Source of the DNA: Telopea speciosissima
Lineage: Eukaryota > Streptophyta > Magnoliopsida > Proteales > Proteaceae
Direction of reading: 5' to 3'
DNA length: 64,000 bases
Assembly: GCF_018873765.1 (NCBI RefSeq)
Contig: NC_057924.1
Span: 2,852,001 to 2,916,000 of the forward strand
Position numbers and translations under genes: made by a program. The notes below the pieces were generated by a model. The model did not search any database, was not told where the DNA came from, and saw only the letters and a list, made by a program, of their open reading frames with translations. Shown piece after piece: positions 45,236 through 58,100 of the stretch (position 1 is the first letter of the stretch; each line of letters begins with the position of its first letter).

Positions 45236-47639
45236 CTCTGAGCAAGTGATGTTGAAGAACACACCAATGAGGTGCGATAGAATGGTTTATACATATATTG
45301 AAAGGTAACAATGTCATTTTAAAGAGAGATTATCTTTTTCTTTTGGCTACTCTGGAACATTGGATAATTATCCATATAAAAAGTGAAGGTGATGTTTTCG
45401 AAAATCACAAGATAAATATTACCCATCCATTTTTTCTTTTTTTTTTTTAAATCTAAACCGTTTATTTTCGATTTACAAAATGGAGTATTTGATTGAAATA
45501 GATTGAAATTGACATTTGACTATTCTAGAACATGTTGTCTCTATCCATGCCAATATAAGAGGGTAAGAGTATTTGAATGAATGACTTTAAAACTTGATCT
45601 TGATGGTGTCGGGACCCACCAATCCACTTGGCTCCGACAGTTCATTAATAGGGTCAAGGAGGAAAGAGAGGGGGTTGTTGGTGAGATGAGCTAGGGTTCA
45701 CGAAAGAGAACCATCTTGTACGTCTCTTAGGTGCACAAATGGAATCCACTTCAAAGTCTGATTCCGTCTGTGCGCTTAAGAAACGTAGACCTGAGCCAAC
45801 CTCGTTGTTGATGTAGTCTTCGCTGCATAATCTTTTCCCATTAATTTATCAAAGCAACACAAATATTTGTGGACATGTACACTCTAAAGTCTCCTGCTAT
45901 CATGTGAAAACTTAAGCCAAATAAAACTTAGGGATGTTATTCATGTAACAAGGATAGGTTATGTTTGGAAAAATAACAAAGTAGTAATACGTAGTGAACA
46001 ATGAGATATTGAATGATCAATTAGGTGGGGCAAACTAGGCATTTCACTTTCTTTAATTAGAATCTCATGACAAATATTATAAAATGGCATATCTGTCATT
46101 TCATAACCTGTAGTTTCTATTATTGATAGTAAACTGCGAGAATTCTCCCAAAATTCCTTTCCCATCTCCGACCATATTCTCCCTGCTTAAGTTAAACTTC
46201 TCTCACTCGGCAGGGTTTAAGTTCTCCTTGAAGTGCCATCATATTTAAACAAAGAAAAGCTAGCAGTTAGTAGGGCTTTTTGCTATCGAGCTTAATATTT
46301 TCAGAGCCCTAGAAGAGATTTATTTATCTGTTTTCTAGGAAAAATACAACTCCCCAACAGGACAGAACCACTTCAACCGCAAACACAGAAGATGATTTTT
46401 TTAGGCCAAGAACCCTAACACAGAGGAATTGAAGAAACTAGAAGAAACTGAAAAAGAGTAAAAAAATTGCATAAGATTGAAACCCATATTAGGAGGGTTT
46501 CAAGCTTCGAAGTTCAAATATGCTTCAATAATTACAGACGAAAACCCAGCTCATGATCAATGGAATATAGGAAAAACATCAAAGAGAAACAGAGCAAAGT
46601 TAAGTTCATGCCAAAACCCAAAAATAATAGGAAAAGTGAAATTGAAGACGAAAGTCAATTTACAGTATCTTATACTTGAAACCCATTAAAAAAAAAAGCT
46701 AAATAAACCAATGATCATCACAAGGGAAGGTGAATACAGAAATCTTCCGAAGGAAAAAACCTACGAAGAACAAAACACTACATTTGAGGTAATTAAACAC
46801 GAAAGGGGAATCACAGTGGACGCTACTTCTCGTTGGAAAGGATGTTGTAGCCAGAGATCGCAGCCGACCGTTGCAGCATCCGACTTTCCTTCAGAGTCTG
46901 ATGACTGTGGCACATTGATACGCCGCTGCCTCAGTTCGGAGTCCGACAATGGCTGCCGCACGGTGTGAAGGGAAGGAGAGACTAGGATAAAGAGAATCGA
47001 TAGACTGAGGGAGAGGGAGAGGAAGAAGGCAAGGGTTTTGGGGATAATTTAGAAAACTAGTTTTTAGCTACACCGAAAACAAGGGAGAGAGATCGGGTTC
47101 AGGGTTGGAGACGAGACAGATGTTGGTAGATGATTTTGGGGACGATGGGTTGTGGTCAATTACGTTTTAGTCATTTGTTATAATATTTAGTTGAAGTTGT
47201 TGATTTTCTTTGATTTTTCAGTCGGTAATATGATTTTACCCAATTATCCTTATAAGTTTATTTTCAATCATATCCTTAACTGTAATTTTAAAAAGGTAAT
47301 CAGTGTCTTTCTATGTTTGGTTAAATAATAAACCCTTGTTACGTTAATAATGACAAATTTGAAGTTATGAAAATTCAAGACAATGGGAAAGCACAGAAAT
47401 AGGCAAACATGCGTGTTGTAACCGAAGAATATATGCTAGAATCTAGATATGTAAAGGGTGGTTGATTTTAATTTATTTTTTTATATTTTGAATGTATAAT
47501 CTTGTTTGATTATATTAGAGTTTTGCAAGAAATTGTTGTGTAGTGCTTGCATCAACACGGGAGCCAATAAGAATGCATACAAGAGCATTTGATTGAATGA
47601 ATGATTATTAAAACCTTCCATCCCTTCACAGTTAAAGAT

Positions 47640-48720
47640 GACGGGAGGGAGGATCTTCAGCTGATGGTTCGACGAGGTACTTGATCAGCTCCATGTTTGT
47701 CCAACTCCACTTGCAAATTAAGAAAACCTTTCTCCCAAGCTTTGATCAAAGTGCTCCAAATTACGATAGCTTCTCCTTGAAAGATGGAATGACTCAGACA
47801 AGGCGTATAAAAACCAACCATGATCATCTCTAAAGATAGCTCCTATTCCAACCAGAGATTGCTGGAGGGAAGCATCATAATTGGCTTTGAAAGTATTAGG
47901 TGGAAGAGCAGTCCAAGATGCATGAGAAGGGCGATTATTATGTGGTGGTGGTGGAGAGAGAGGGTTAGCTTGTAGATATTAGGGGTGTCAATAAAGCCCG
48001 GCTGGCCCGAACCCGCCCTGACCCCGGCCCGGATCCGACCCTGATTTTTCAACCTTGAAGGCGGGTTTGGATTTAGTTATAGTCTGGCCCTGACAGGGTT
48101 GGGTCAGGTCAGGGTTTAGATCCAGGGCTTAGCCCGATCCCGCCCAACCCGACCCTGTATTAATTATAAGTATATAATATTGCATATATATATTTTTGGT
48201 CTAATATTTATTTATATATATAACCTAATAAAAAATTAAAAAGCAAATGACAAAAAAAGCCCTAAAGGCACATGGGATTACAGATAAAATCAGGGTTAGA
48301 GTCAAGGTTAATTAGGGCCAACCCGACCCTACCCGACCCTATCAGGGTCAATCAGGGTCGAGTCAGGTCAGGAAAAATCCTGACAGGATCGGGACTGGGT
48401 TGAGGGTTTCTTGGCCCTAACAGGGTCGGATCGGGTCAAGTCAGGATTTAGGTTAAGACCTCTAGGGTTGGGTTAGGGTTTAGGGCAAGCCCGGCCCAAC
48501 CCGACCCATTGACACCCCTAGTAGATATTCAGAAAAAGCAACTTCAGCTTGACATACGACATCTATGGGGATCCAATCCTTTGTCTTGAAGATCAGCTCA
48601 TTCCTTGAGATCCAGATGGATGTACCAACAAATGAAGCTTGAAAGGGATAAGGCCTCGCGTACTCCTTTTTTGTCTCTTGAGAAAAAGGGATCCCATCCT
48701 TGTAGCCATTGAGGCAGCCC
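47640..48720 (-). mobile_element. LINE relic (linker plus RNase H start), interrupted
   Basis: Read on the - strand, 48720 to 48530 gives GTSIWISRNELIFKTKDW and PIDVVCQAEVAFSEYL, the segment before RNase H in plant L1-like LINEs. After the inserted element it continues SHASWTALPPNTFKANYDAS and VGIGAIFRDDHGW, the beginning of RNase H. No reverse transcriptase is visible. This is a different fragment from the LINEs at 22157 and 39327. Confidence 0.7.
47981..48520. mobile_element. Mutator-like non-autonomous element (GGGTCGGG type), copy 2
   Basis: Begins AGGGGTGTCAATAAAG and ends ATTGACACCCCTA, as the copy at 22545. A perfect 9-bp duplication, GTAGATATT, flanks it (47972-47980 and 48521-48529). 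The inside has GGGTCGGGTCAGG-type arrays and an AT-rich centre. It sits in LINE RNase H sequence, as does the other copy. Confidence 0.85.
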
Positions 48721-49060
48721 TAAGCCGCTCAATGCTGCTGTTGGAGACCAAGTAATTATACATCACAACATTTGTTTTATAAAAAGTGAAGTGCCTAACT
48801 TTAGGCTGCGAGTTTATTAAATTTAAGGGTGGGGGATTACTGTCAAGTTGCATGGTCCCTACACTAACGTAGGGCCAATGAGATTTTTCATTTCACGAGT
48901 GGGTAGGGCAATCATTTCGTTCTACTTGTGTGTAGGCGCAAGGACAATGTAGCGTGTTAGCCTTCTTTCTCCCATAAAAAATACCCAGTATTAAACTCAT
49001 AAAATTCAATGTCCATGGTTTACCCAAAAAAAAAAAAAAAATTCAATGTCCATGCTTAGG

Positions 49061-49635
49061 GTTGTCAATTGGTGGTTCGGTCTAGTTTCAATTAGATTAA
49101 AACGGTTTTGGGTTGGTACTGGCCAAGCCGAAGCTTAATTGGTAAAATATGTATCGTTTTTTTCCCGGTTTAGCTCTAGTTTTATCGTTTTTTATTTTAT
49201 CAAGCTGTTATCATTCTGTTTATTACTTTCGAATCGATTTAGTTCAGGCTATAACCTACGCCTTCTCAAAAAAACTTTTTTTTCTGTTCACTTTTTTTAA
49301 ATTTCTCCTCAAAAGAATTAATGAAAAAAACACGAGTAGCATAAGTTATGGTGAAAAAATCCTCCCAAGCGCGCCAATGAGTGCTACAAACATTGGACGA
49401 TTGGAACTATCCTTGGGGCGCATGCTGGACAGCTCCAACTGTCCAATGCGCGCTGGAGAGGATCTGGACTCTAGATTATGCTGCCTGCTTAGAGAGACTT
49501 TCCAATTGTTATTTTTGTATCATTTTTCTTTGGTTCGGTTTGCCTTTTGATTTCGATCCGGTCTATTATTTGGAAAAACCCAAATCGAATCAATAGACAT
49601 TCAATTCGGGCTGAACCAATCGGTTTTGAAATTTA
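49061..49635. repeat. GGTTCGGT-type dispersed repeat
   Basis: Opens TTGTCAATTGGTGGTTCGGT and closes with TTCGGGCTGAACCAATCGGT-type text, a pattern typical of plant non-autonomous elements. Similar text is at 17745-17910, 27525-27730, 45010-45170 and 62640-63020. Limits are not exact. Confidence 0.45.
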
Positions 49636-49872
49636 GCTGATCGATGGGACCCACCTTATGCGGGGGATGCATGGAGATGGCCCACTGTATCCCAGCCGTC
49701 CATCCGCCTTGCTTGCTTCGTACGCACACGAGCTCGTCTCCATGGCGTCGCCGTTTTTGTTTGGGGTTTCCGTTTCCCCTTCCCCCAAGTCCCAACGTTG
49801 TGGATTCCTTTCGACGATCTGAACTCTGAAGTGAGACCTGCTCAGAGGCCGAGAGAGTGAGAGTGAGATTAA

Positions 49873-51767
<1,895 letters not shown>

Positions 51768-52096
51768 CTATTAGAGATCTGTCTTATCAAATATTGATTA
51801 AACACCTGAACTTCATCGTATCAATTCAAGTTATTTTTCCCATATGCACCATCTTTTCACTTTGAAGCTCTGTAGTGGTCCACTGTTGTGCCCCCCCCCC
51901 CCCTCTCCCCCCCAAAAAAAAGAAAACTCTCTATTGCTAGGAACTTGGACATCAAAAGTTTGACTAAAAAAATCCATGTCACATGAACCCTTGACGACAA
52001 ACTATCACTCTGATAAATGAGTTCTTATATAGTATATGCTGTTATATTCCAAAACTTATAGCAACTACCTCTCGATAGGGTTAGTGTAATTCTCCT

Positions 52097-52420
52097 TGTT
52101 AGGAATTAACAACGCAGCAAAACAACGATTTGCAAAAGAAAAACGAAAAAGGAGATCACAGACATAAAACACAGATTTCTGTGGTTCAGCCAAGGTGGGG
52201 TACGTCCACGGCTGAGCGATAAGATGAGCTTCCACTATCCCCAATCATAAATACAAACCCTCAACCCCTATATATAGCGTCTCCCATAGTACAATATAAA
52301 GAAACCCTAATCCTCAAAAGTACAAAATTGCCCCTAGTATAAACGACTCCACCGCCGATATTGGAGAAGAATCACCAGTACTTCTTGGATTAAGATGAAA
52401 TCAGGCTTCACCAATAACAC
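52097..52420 (-). mobile_element. Probable solo LTR of copia type (fossil)
   Basis: On the - strand it has a TATATATAGGGG promoter-like box, then CAGCCGTGGACGTACCCCAC and GAACCACAGAAATCTGTG, text characteristic of plant copia LTRs, and ends TTAATTCCTAACA. TCTCCT flanks both sides (52091-52096 and 52421-52426), consistent with a target duplication, though one base more than the usual five. No coding part. Confidence 0.65.
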
Positions 52421-52885
52421 TCTCCTCACATGAAATATTCAACAGGAGATCTAGGAAGAACATCTCCACAAATAAGTTGAAGTAACTGAAGTCTGAACAT
52501 GAAATTTTGGAAAGTATTTGAGTTACAAAACCGCGAATTCCTCTGAGGGTGGAGGCTTTTCTATGGTCGTGGCATTGAGTAGGTTGCTGGAGTTCGATCA
52601 TCAATAAAGTCTGTCCAATCTTGGCCCTTCCCTTGACAGGAAATCTAGAGTTGCAGTTGATTCAACATTAGCCCCAGTTGTCGGATGGATCTGAAGAACA
52701 TTGGTTGAAACTAAATTTCCTGCTTGCCAGACATGATTAACACTTGTAGTCAATGGTTCACAACAGCAAAGATTGTCATTTCGTTGTTTGCATATTCTAT
52801 AGTGATAATTGACACAGGAATACTGAGTACCCATTGATGGGTTGTATTTGTTTCTTGATGTTGGGTAAGCAATCATGGCTCCCAT
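52401..52885 (-). other. Unidentified coding-like stretch
   Basis: Two overlapping - strand frames, 52885-52601 (starting MGAMIAYPTS, with LDFLSREGPRLDRLY near its end) and 52604-52401 (IELQQPTQCHDHRKAS, RGIRGFVTQILSKI). The residue composition looks protein-like and one frame follows the other, as in a decayed gene or an element's coding part. I do not recognise a family. It may simply be chance. Confidence 0.25.
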
Positions 52886-53559
52886 TTGAGTGTCTGAAAG
52901 GAATAATAGCTTGATGAAAACACACTTGGTTTCTCTGTTTAGTACAGGTACTGAGTGGGAAAACAGAGTAAGTGTACTAGTACTAACACAGGGGGAGAGT
53001 GCTCTCCGAGCTAGCGGAGTGGGGAGCCAACCAATAGGGGCAGAGAGGAGAGTGTCAGGAGAAGAGAGAGAGAGAGTAGCCTACAACCCCAGCTCAGAGA
53101 CCTTTTTTCCCAAAAATTAAATGGAAGAAGAAGGTTCTTTGAGCAAGTGGGATAGCCTATACCCTCTACAGAGATTTTATTCCTTTTTTCTCTCTTAAAA
53201 AAATGATGACAAACCATGTGAGGAGTAGGTTACTCTACTTGCTCATAGATAACTTTTTCCAAATTAAATTTAACAGAATATGTGCTTCTATGTATTCATC
53301 ACTTGGGTACATGCATATCGTACCCAAATAATTCCCAATTTAACAGAATATGTGCGTCTAACGTGAATAGTTTGTACAAAGGCCAATTCCCAAACAAATG
53401 CTTCAAAAAAACGATTTATTTGTGAACATCTAGACCCCATCGTCTTGCATCCTGCCCTCCTTAAATTTTAAGTTGAGCAACTAAATGCATGAACTCAAAT
53501 TCTTCTTCGTCTTCCTCTAGAGTCAATCTTTCATATTTTGTTAAAAGTTAATTGTCAAG

Positions 53560-54262
53560 AGCTATTGCAGTAAAAAAAAATTCTAAGTGGGTCGTGCATT
53601 TCTCAATTGGCATTTATGAGATTAGAGAGTGACAAATCATAATTATGTCCGACCAATCACCAAGCAACACGTCATAAATCAGGAGAATGGCCGAACTGAC
53701 CACTCGACCCGGATTGAACCATGCGAGTCCTGGACAAACCAAGTTGTGTCAAACCAGGGGCTCAGACCAAATATCGGGCGTGAACCCAAATAGATTACTC
53801 CGAAGAATGACTACTGAGTCGACTAGGTGACCAAGGTTGGGAATCGGCCTAGTCCACTAAGATAAAACCTAAAGCTTGGGCAACAAGCAGTTAAGCCCAT
53901 GTGGTTAGTTAACCTGACCATAGCCCGAGCCAGTTAAGGTCACGTTTTCCTTGTGACTCCCAACTCAACAGGTGTCTAACCTAGAGATGACACCTACTCC
54001 TATGTGAGACTCTATGTACCATCTCCAATAAGGAAAATACCGATCTATCATTACAACCCTATAAATAGCAACGTCCATTTCAGGTAAAGGGGTCTCTCAC
54101 TTCCTATTCTTTGGATTTGAGTCTTTTATCTGTTGCAGAGATCCAACTTAGGCATCGGATTATACTAACTGATTCAGGCTGGCACTCCTTTGTCTTGTGT
54201 TGTGTACTTGTGCAGGACACCTCAACCAAGTAGACGTTAGTTCGGATCTAACCGCAACAAAT
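53560..54262 (+). mobile_element. Candidate solo LTR (fossil), ends uncertain
   Basis: GC-richer than its surroundings, with ACCCTATAAATAGCAACG at 54056-54073 followed by a leader-like CT-rich stretch and CTTGTGCAGGACACC, a layout typical of plant LTRs. I found no clear flanking duplication and no coding part, so type and limits are tentative. A similar candidate (ACTATATAAAGAGAGC) is at about 26570-27070. Confidence 0.35.
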
Positions 54263-54836
54263 AGGTTGGGGCATTAGGTCACTGGGTCTTGCATACATTA
54301 TCACCCACAGCTAATTACTATAACCAAAAGCTAATTCTCAATCAATAAAATGGAATAATTAGTTTTAAAAAGGGATCGTGGAATAAAATCTAACAATTGG
54401 GATATCATTATTCTCTTTGCCCCCATTGTACGAAGTCCAAAATACCCTGCTACTATTCTTGGAATCTCATCTAATCACTATAACAACCTATGAGTTTAGA
54501 GATTCTCTCTTATGGAAAAAGGAAGAAAGAGGGGAGCAAACAGAGTGTATCACAAGTTTCAAGTAATTAAAATGGGCAATGGAATCACCCTCAACCAATT
54601 CAGGTTCCTATTAGTCAGAAACCTTTTTCTGGGTCGGTTGTTAGGAATCGGCCGATTCAATCGATTTGATTCCAAATATTTGAACCCTGACAATGACAGA
54701 GCCAGACGATACGCTCCTGCTCAACCATTATTGGTCCCTACGGCTAGTTTTTTTTTTTTTGTTTTTTGGAACCCTAGGGTGATGAATAGTTCAATCAACC
54801 TCTCCAGCTATTGACCCAGCCGGCCAGCCCCCTTCC

Positions 54837-55008
54837 CCTAACGGCTATATTACTTTTTGAATTTAAGAGCGTCATCATGGACGGTGGATCGAACGGCTGA
54901 AACGAATTCACCTAGAAGGGTAATATGGTCAATTTAGAGTGATTCACCGAAGAATCGAAGATTCAAATCCCTGAAATCGAAAACCCATTTCTCATTCCTC
55001 AACGGCTC
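54837..55008 (+). promoter_or_regulatory. MSA-type (G2/M) motifs upstream of the kinesin
   Basis: CCTAACGGCTA at 54837-54847 matches the mitosis-specific activator consensus YCYAACGGYYA at all positions. CTCAACGGCTC at 54998-55008 matches at all but the last, and a further AACGG core lies at 54892-54896. MSA motifs bind MYB3R factors and drive G2/M expression of cytokinesis genes in plants; KIN-12 kinesins are a known class of such genes. Function here is inferred from motif and place. Confidence 0.6.
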
Positions 55009-55145
55009 ACGATAACAATAGAAACGTTTCTCTCCTCTTCCCTCTCTAACGTTTTTGAACCTCTCTCTCTCTCTCTCGCGCACGAACTCAGAACTCTTCT
55101 GCTCTCGATCGATAGGATCCGTTTCATCGTCAGAATTTGGAAACG

Positions 55146-58100
55146 ATGAAACGGGACATAGAGAATGCAGAAAACCATCATTTTTTGGGAAGCATTTCAA
55201 CCCAGTCGATCCGTAACCTTTTTCCTAGATCCGCCTCTCACAAACTGAAGATGAAGTCCAGCCTTTCGATATCAAAATTCGGAGGAGAAAACACTCCACC
55301 GCCAGATCCAAATGTCCAACACATCATTACTGGCCCTACCTCTCCTGTGGTTGCCAAAAAACCACTGTCAAAATCAGTGGTTTTCCAGAAAGAGAGCTCC
55401 CGATCTGGAGGTCAAGAAGAAGAGATAGTTCCCTCTGATCCATCAGTCAAGGTACCCTGGATCTTTTCTCTTTCCTTTTGTTCAACAAAAAGTTCAAATC
55501 TTAGATTTTGTTTAAGCTTTCTCCCCCCCCCCCCCTTTCTCTTTCATGTTTGAATTTTGATTGAAAATTGTTAATTCTTTCTGATCTTTTTTCTAGGTTG
55601 TAGTGAGGATCAGGGCAGATACTGGGCAAGAAAAGCAGGAAACTTCAACTATTCGGAGGGTTTCTTCCAAGTCACTATCAGTTGGAGACCGGTTGTTTAG
55701 CTTTGATGCTGTTGTTGATTCAAGTTCTTCTCAGGTTCAGAACTCGGCTTTTACACACTTCAAAGCTTACTGGTTGTGTTTTTCATATTTTTTAGTTACG
55801 TTAAAGCCAATTTGGATAACTGAGCTGTTCATTTTTAACTTTCCTCAGGAAGAATTTTTTAAGTTAGTAGGCGTGCCCCTAGTGAAAAACTCATTGGCAG
55901 GTTTCAACACTTCTATTTTGTCATATGGTCAGGTACTCAGGCTTTTATTTCTCTTCTGCCTTTCCTTCTTCCTCCAATTCCCTACCCCCAAAAATTCTCC
56001 ATCTTCAAATTGGTTAATATGATTAGAGTTTGTCTTGAATTAACTTCTATTGATTTCTCATAAGACGGCAAGTGGGAAGACATACACCATGTGGGGTCCA
56101 CCGAGTGCCATGGTTGAAGGCCATTCCTCTTCTAGTCACCAAGGCATTGTCCCTCGAGTTTTTCAGATGCTGTTCTCTGAAATACATAGAGTACGTGCAG
56201 CTCACTTCCACTTCTCATTGTCTCAAAAAAGAAAGTGAATTTCCAATATGGGTCAATGTTGATTTTCTGACTGTCATTCAGGAGCAAGAGAATTCAGAGA
56301 AGCAGATAAATTACCAATGTCGTTGTTCTTTTTTGGAGGTATCTTTTTTTACTAATATGTAGCTTTTAAGGAACTATCTTTACAGTGTTAGATGGTTCTA
56401 ATTATGATTTTTTTTCTGGCTGCAGATATACAACGATCAAATCGGTGATTTACTAGATCCAACACAGCGGAACCTTGCGGTGTGCACTTCTGTTTTCTGT
56501 TCATTTCATTCTTAATCTTGTGTTCAATTTTTGCTAATTATTTATATGTAAGCTTTCATTGTTAAATGGGTTTGTTTCATTTGGACTAGATAAGGGATGA
56601 TGCCAAGAATGGATTCTATGTTGAGAATCTAACTGAGGAATATGTGACTAGCTATAAGGATATAACACAAATACTGATTAAGGTATGGAGTAGCCATGCA
56701 TCAGCCTTCATTTTTGTTTGGTTGCATTCTAAATTCATCGTCTGGAAATTCATTAGTTTTTCTTTCCCTTTTTGTTGTTTGTAACTTCAAATTTCACTTT
56801 ACTGTGATTTCCTTGCGGGACATGTGTTCCTATGCCTTTTTCCCCCATGGTTTATATCATTATTAGTTGATTATAATTTTTCATTATGATGCAGGGACTT
56901 TCAAACAGAAAGGTTGGTGCAACGAGTATAAATTCGAAGGGCTCTCGATCTCATATTGTTTTCACTTGTGTCATTGAATCCTGGAGTAAGGTATATGTGA
57001 GTTTTACAATAACAATCAACAGAGATGCCCCAACATTGGATTTGTGTGGCTGTGTATGGACAAATTGTTTGTTATAAATACAGTCATAATAGATATTTTG
57101 AAGTCGTATTGTTGAACTATTATACTGCCCCCTTCCATTTTTTTTATATTTTTCATACAATTTTCATGCCAAAAATTCCTCCAAAATTGCCACAGGGTAC
57201 CTCATCAAAATGCTTTGGTAGCTCAAAGACAAGCAGAATCAGCCTCATTGATCTTGCTGGATCAGAAAGAAATAAACTTGATGATGCTGGTAGACAGTAT
57301 GTAAAGGAAGGAAAACATGTAAAGAAGTCTCTGTCACACCTTGGGTATGACTCCATATTCATATCCATTAATATTTACCAAGTTACTAGTTATCCCACCA
57401 AGTTGTCATACCTAGTATACTTCATGTTAAAATGCTTTACCAAGTTATTTTTGAACAATTTCTCTTGAGGTGATTGGGGCATCTGAAGAATTATAAAATT
57501 TGGTAAGTCAGGAATTGGAGGTGATAACGATTCAGCTGATGTGATGCTTAGGATATTTCTCTGGGAGATTTTGGTGCGGAAATGTCCTAGCATATACAAT
57601 TTACCTGGTGCTGGTGGATTAATAATCATGAGAACGTATATGATAGATACAGATTCTTGTTATGTCTTCAAGTGAGTAGGTAAGGTTGATTGAATTTTTT
57701 TTTTTCCTGCAGGAAATTGGTGAATATTCTGGCAGAAGGTGCTCAGTCAGGAGAATCTAAAAATATTCCATACAGAAATTCCTGTTTAACACACTTACTA
57801 AGGGAATCCCTTGGTGGCAATACCAAACTCACGGTTATTTGTTCCATTTCCCCAGATGACAGGTAATTCAGAATTAGATTTTTCACTTTCTGTTGTCTTT
57901 TTGGTTCTTTTTTTTTGGGTGGGGGGGCGGTGGGTAAGCGGTATTTGTTGAGGTATAAACAGAATCCTCACTAAATGGTTGATTCAATGTCATATTGTTT
58001 TCCTTCTATTAATTTTCTGAAATGGTCATCCTTGTTGAAACAGATGCAGAGTTGAAACCCTGAGCACATTAAGATTTGGACAGCGAGCAAAAGCCATTCA

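Larger units (their letters stand above)
51768..55145. other. Spacer with LTR relics upstream of the kinesin
   Basis: Contains a solo LTR at 52097-52420, unidentified - strand reading frames at 52401-52885, a candidate LTR at about 53560-54262 and the kinesin promoter region. A C-run (about 14 C) lies at 51891. Nothing else could be named. Confidence 0.5.

Noticed and set aside
46711-46968. 85-codon plus-strand frame
   Set aside because: No domain, no splice context and no neighbouring exons; probably chance.
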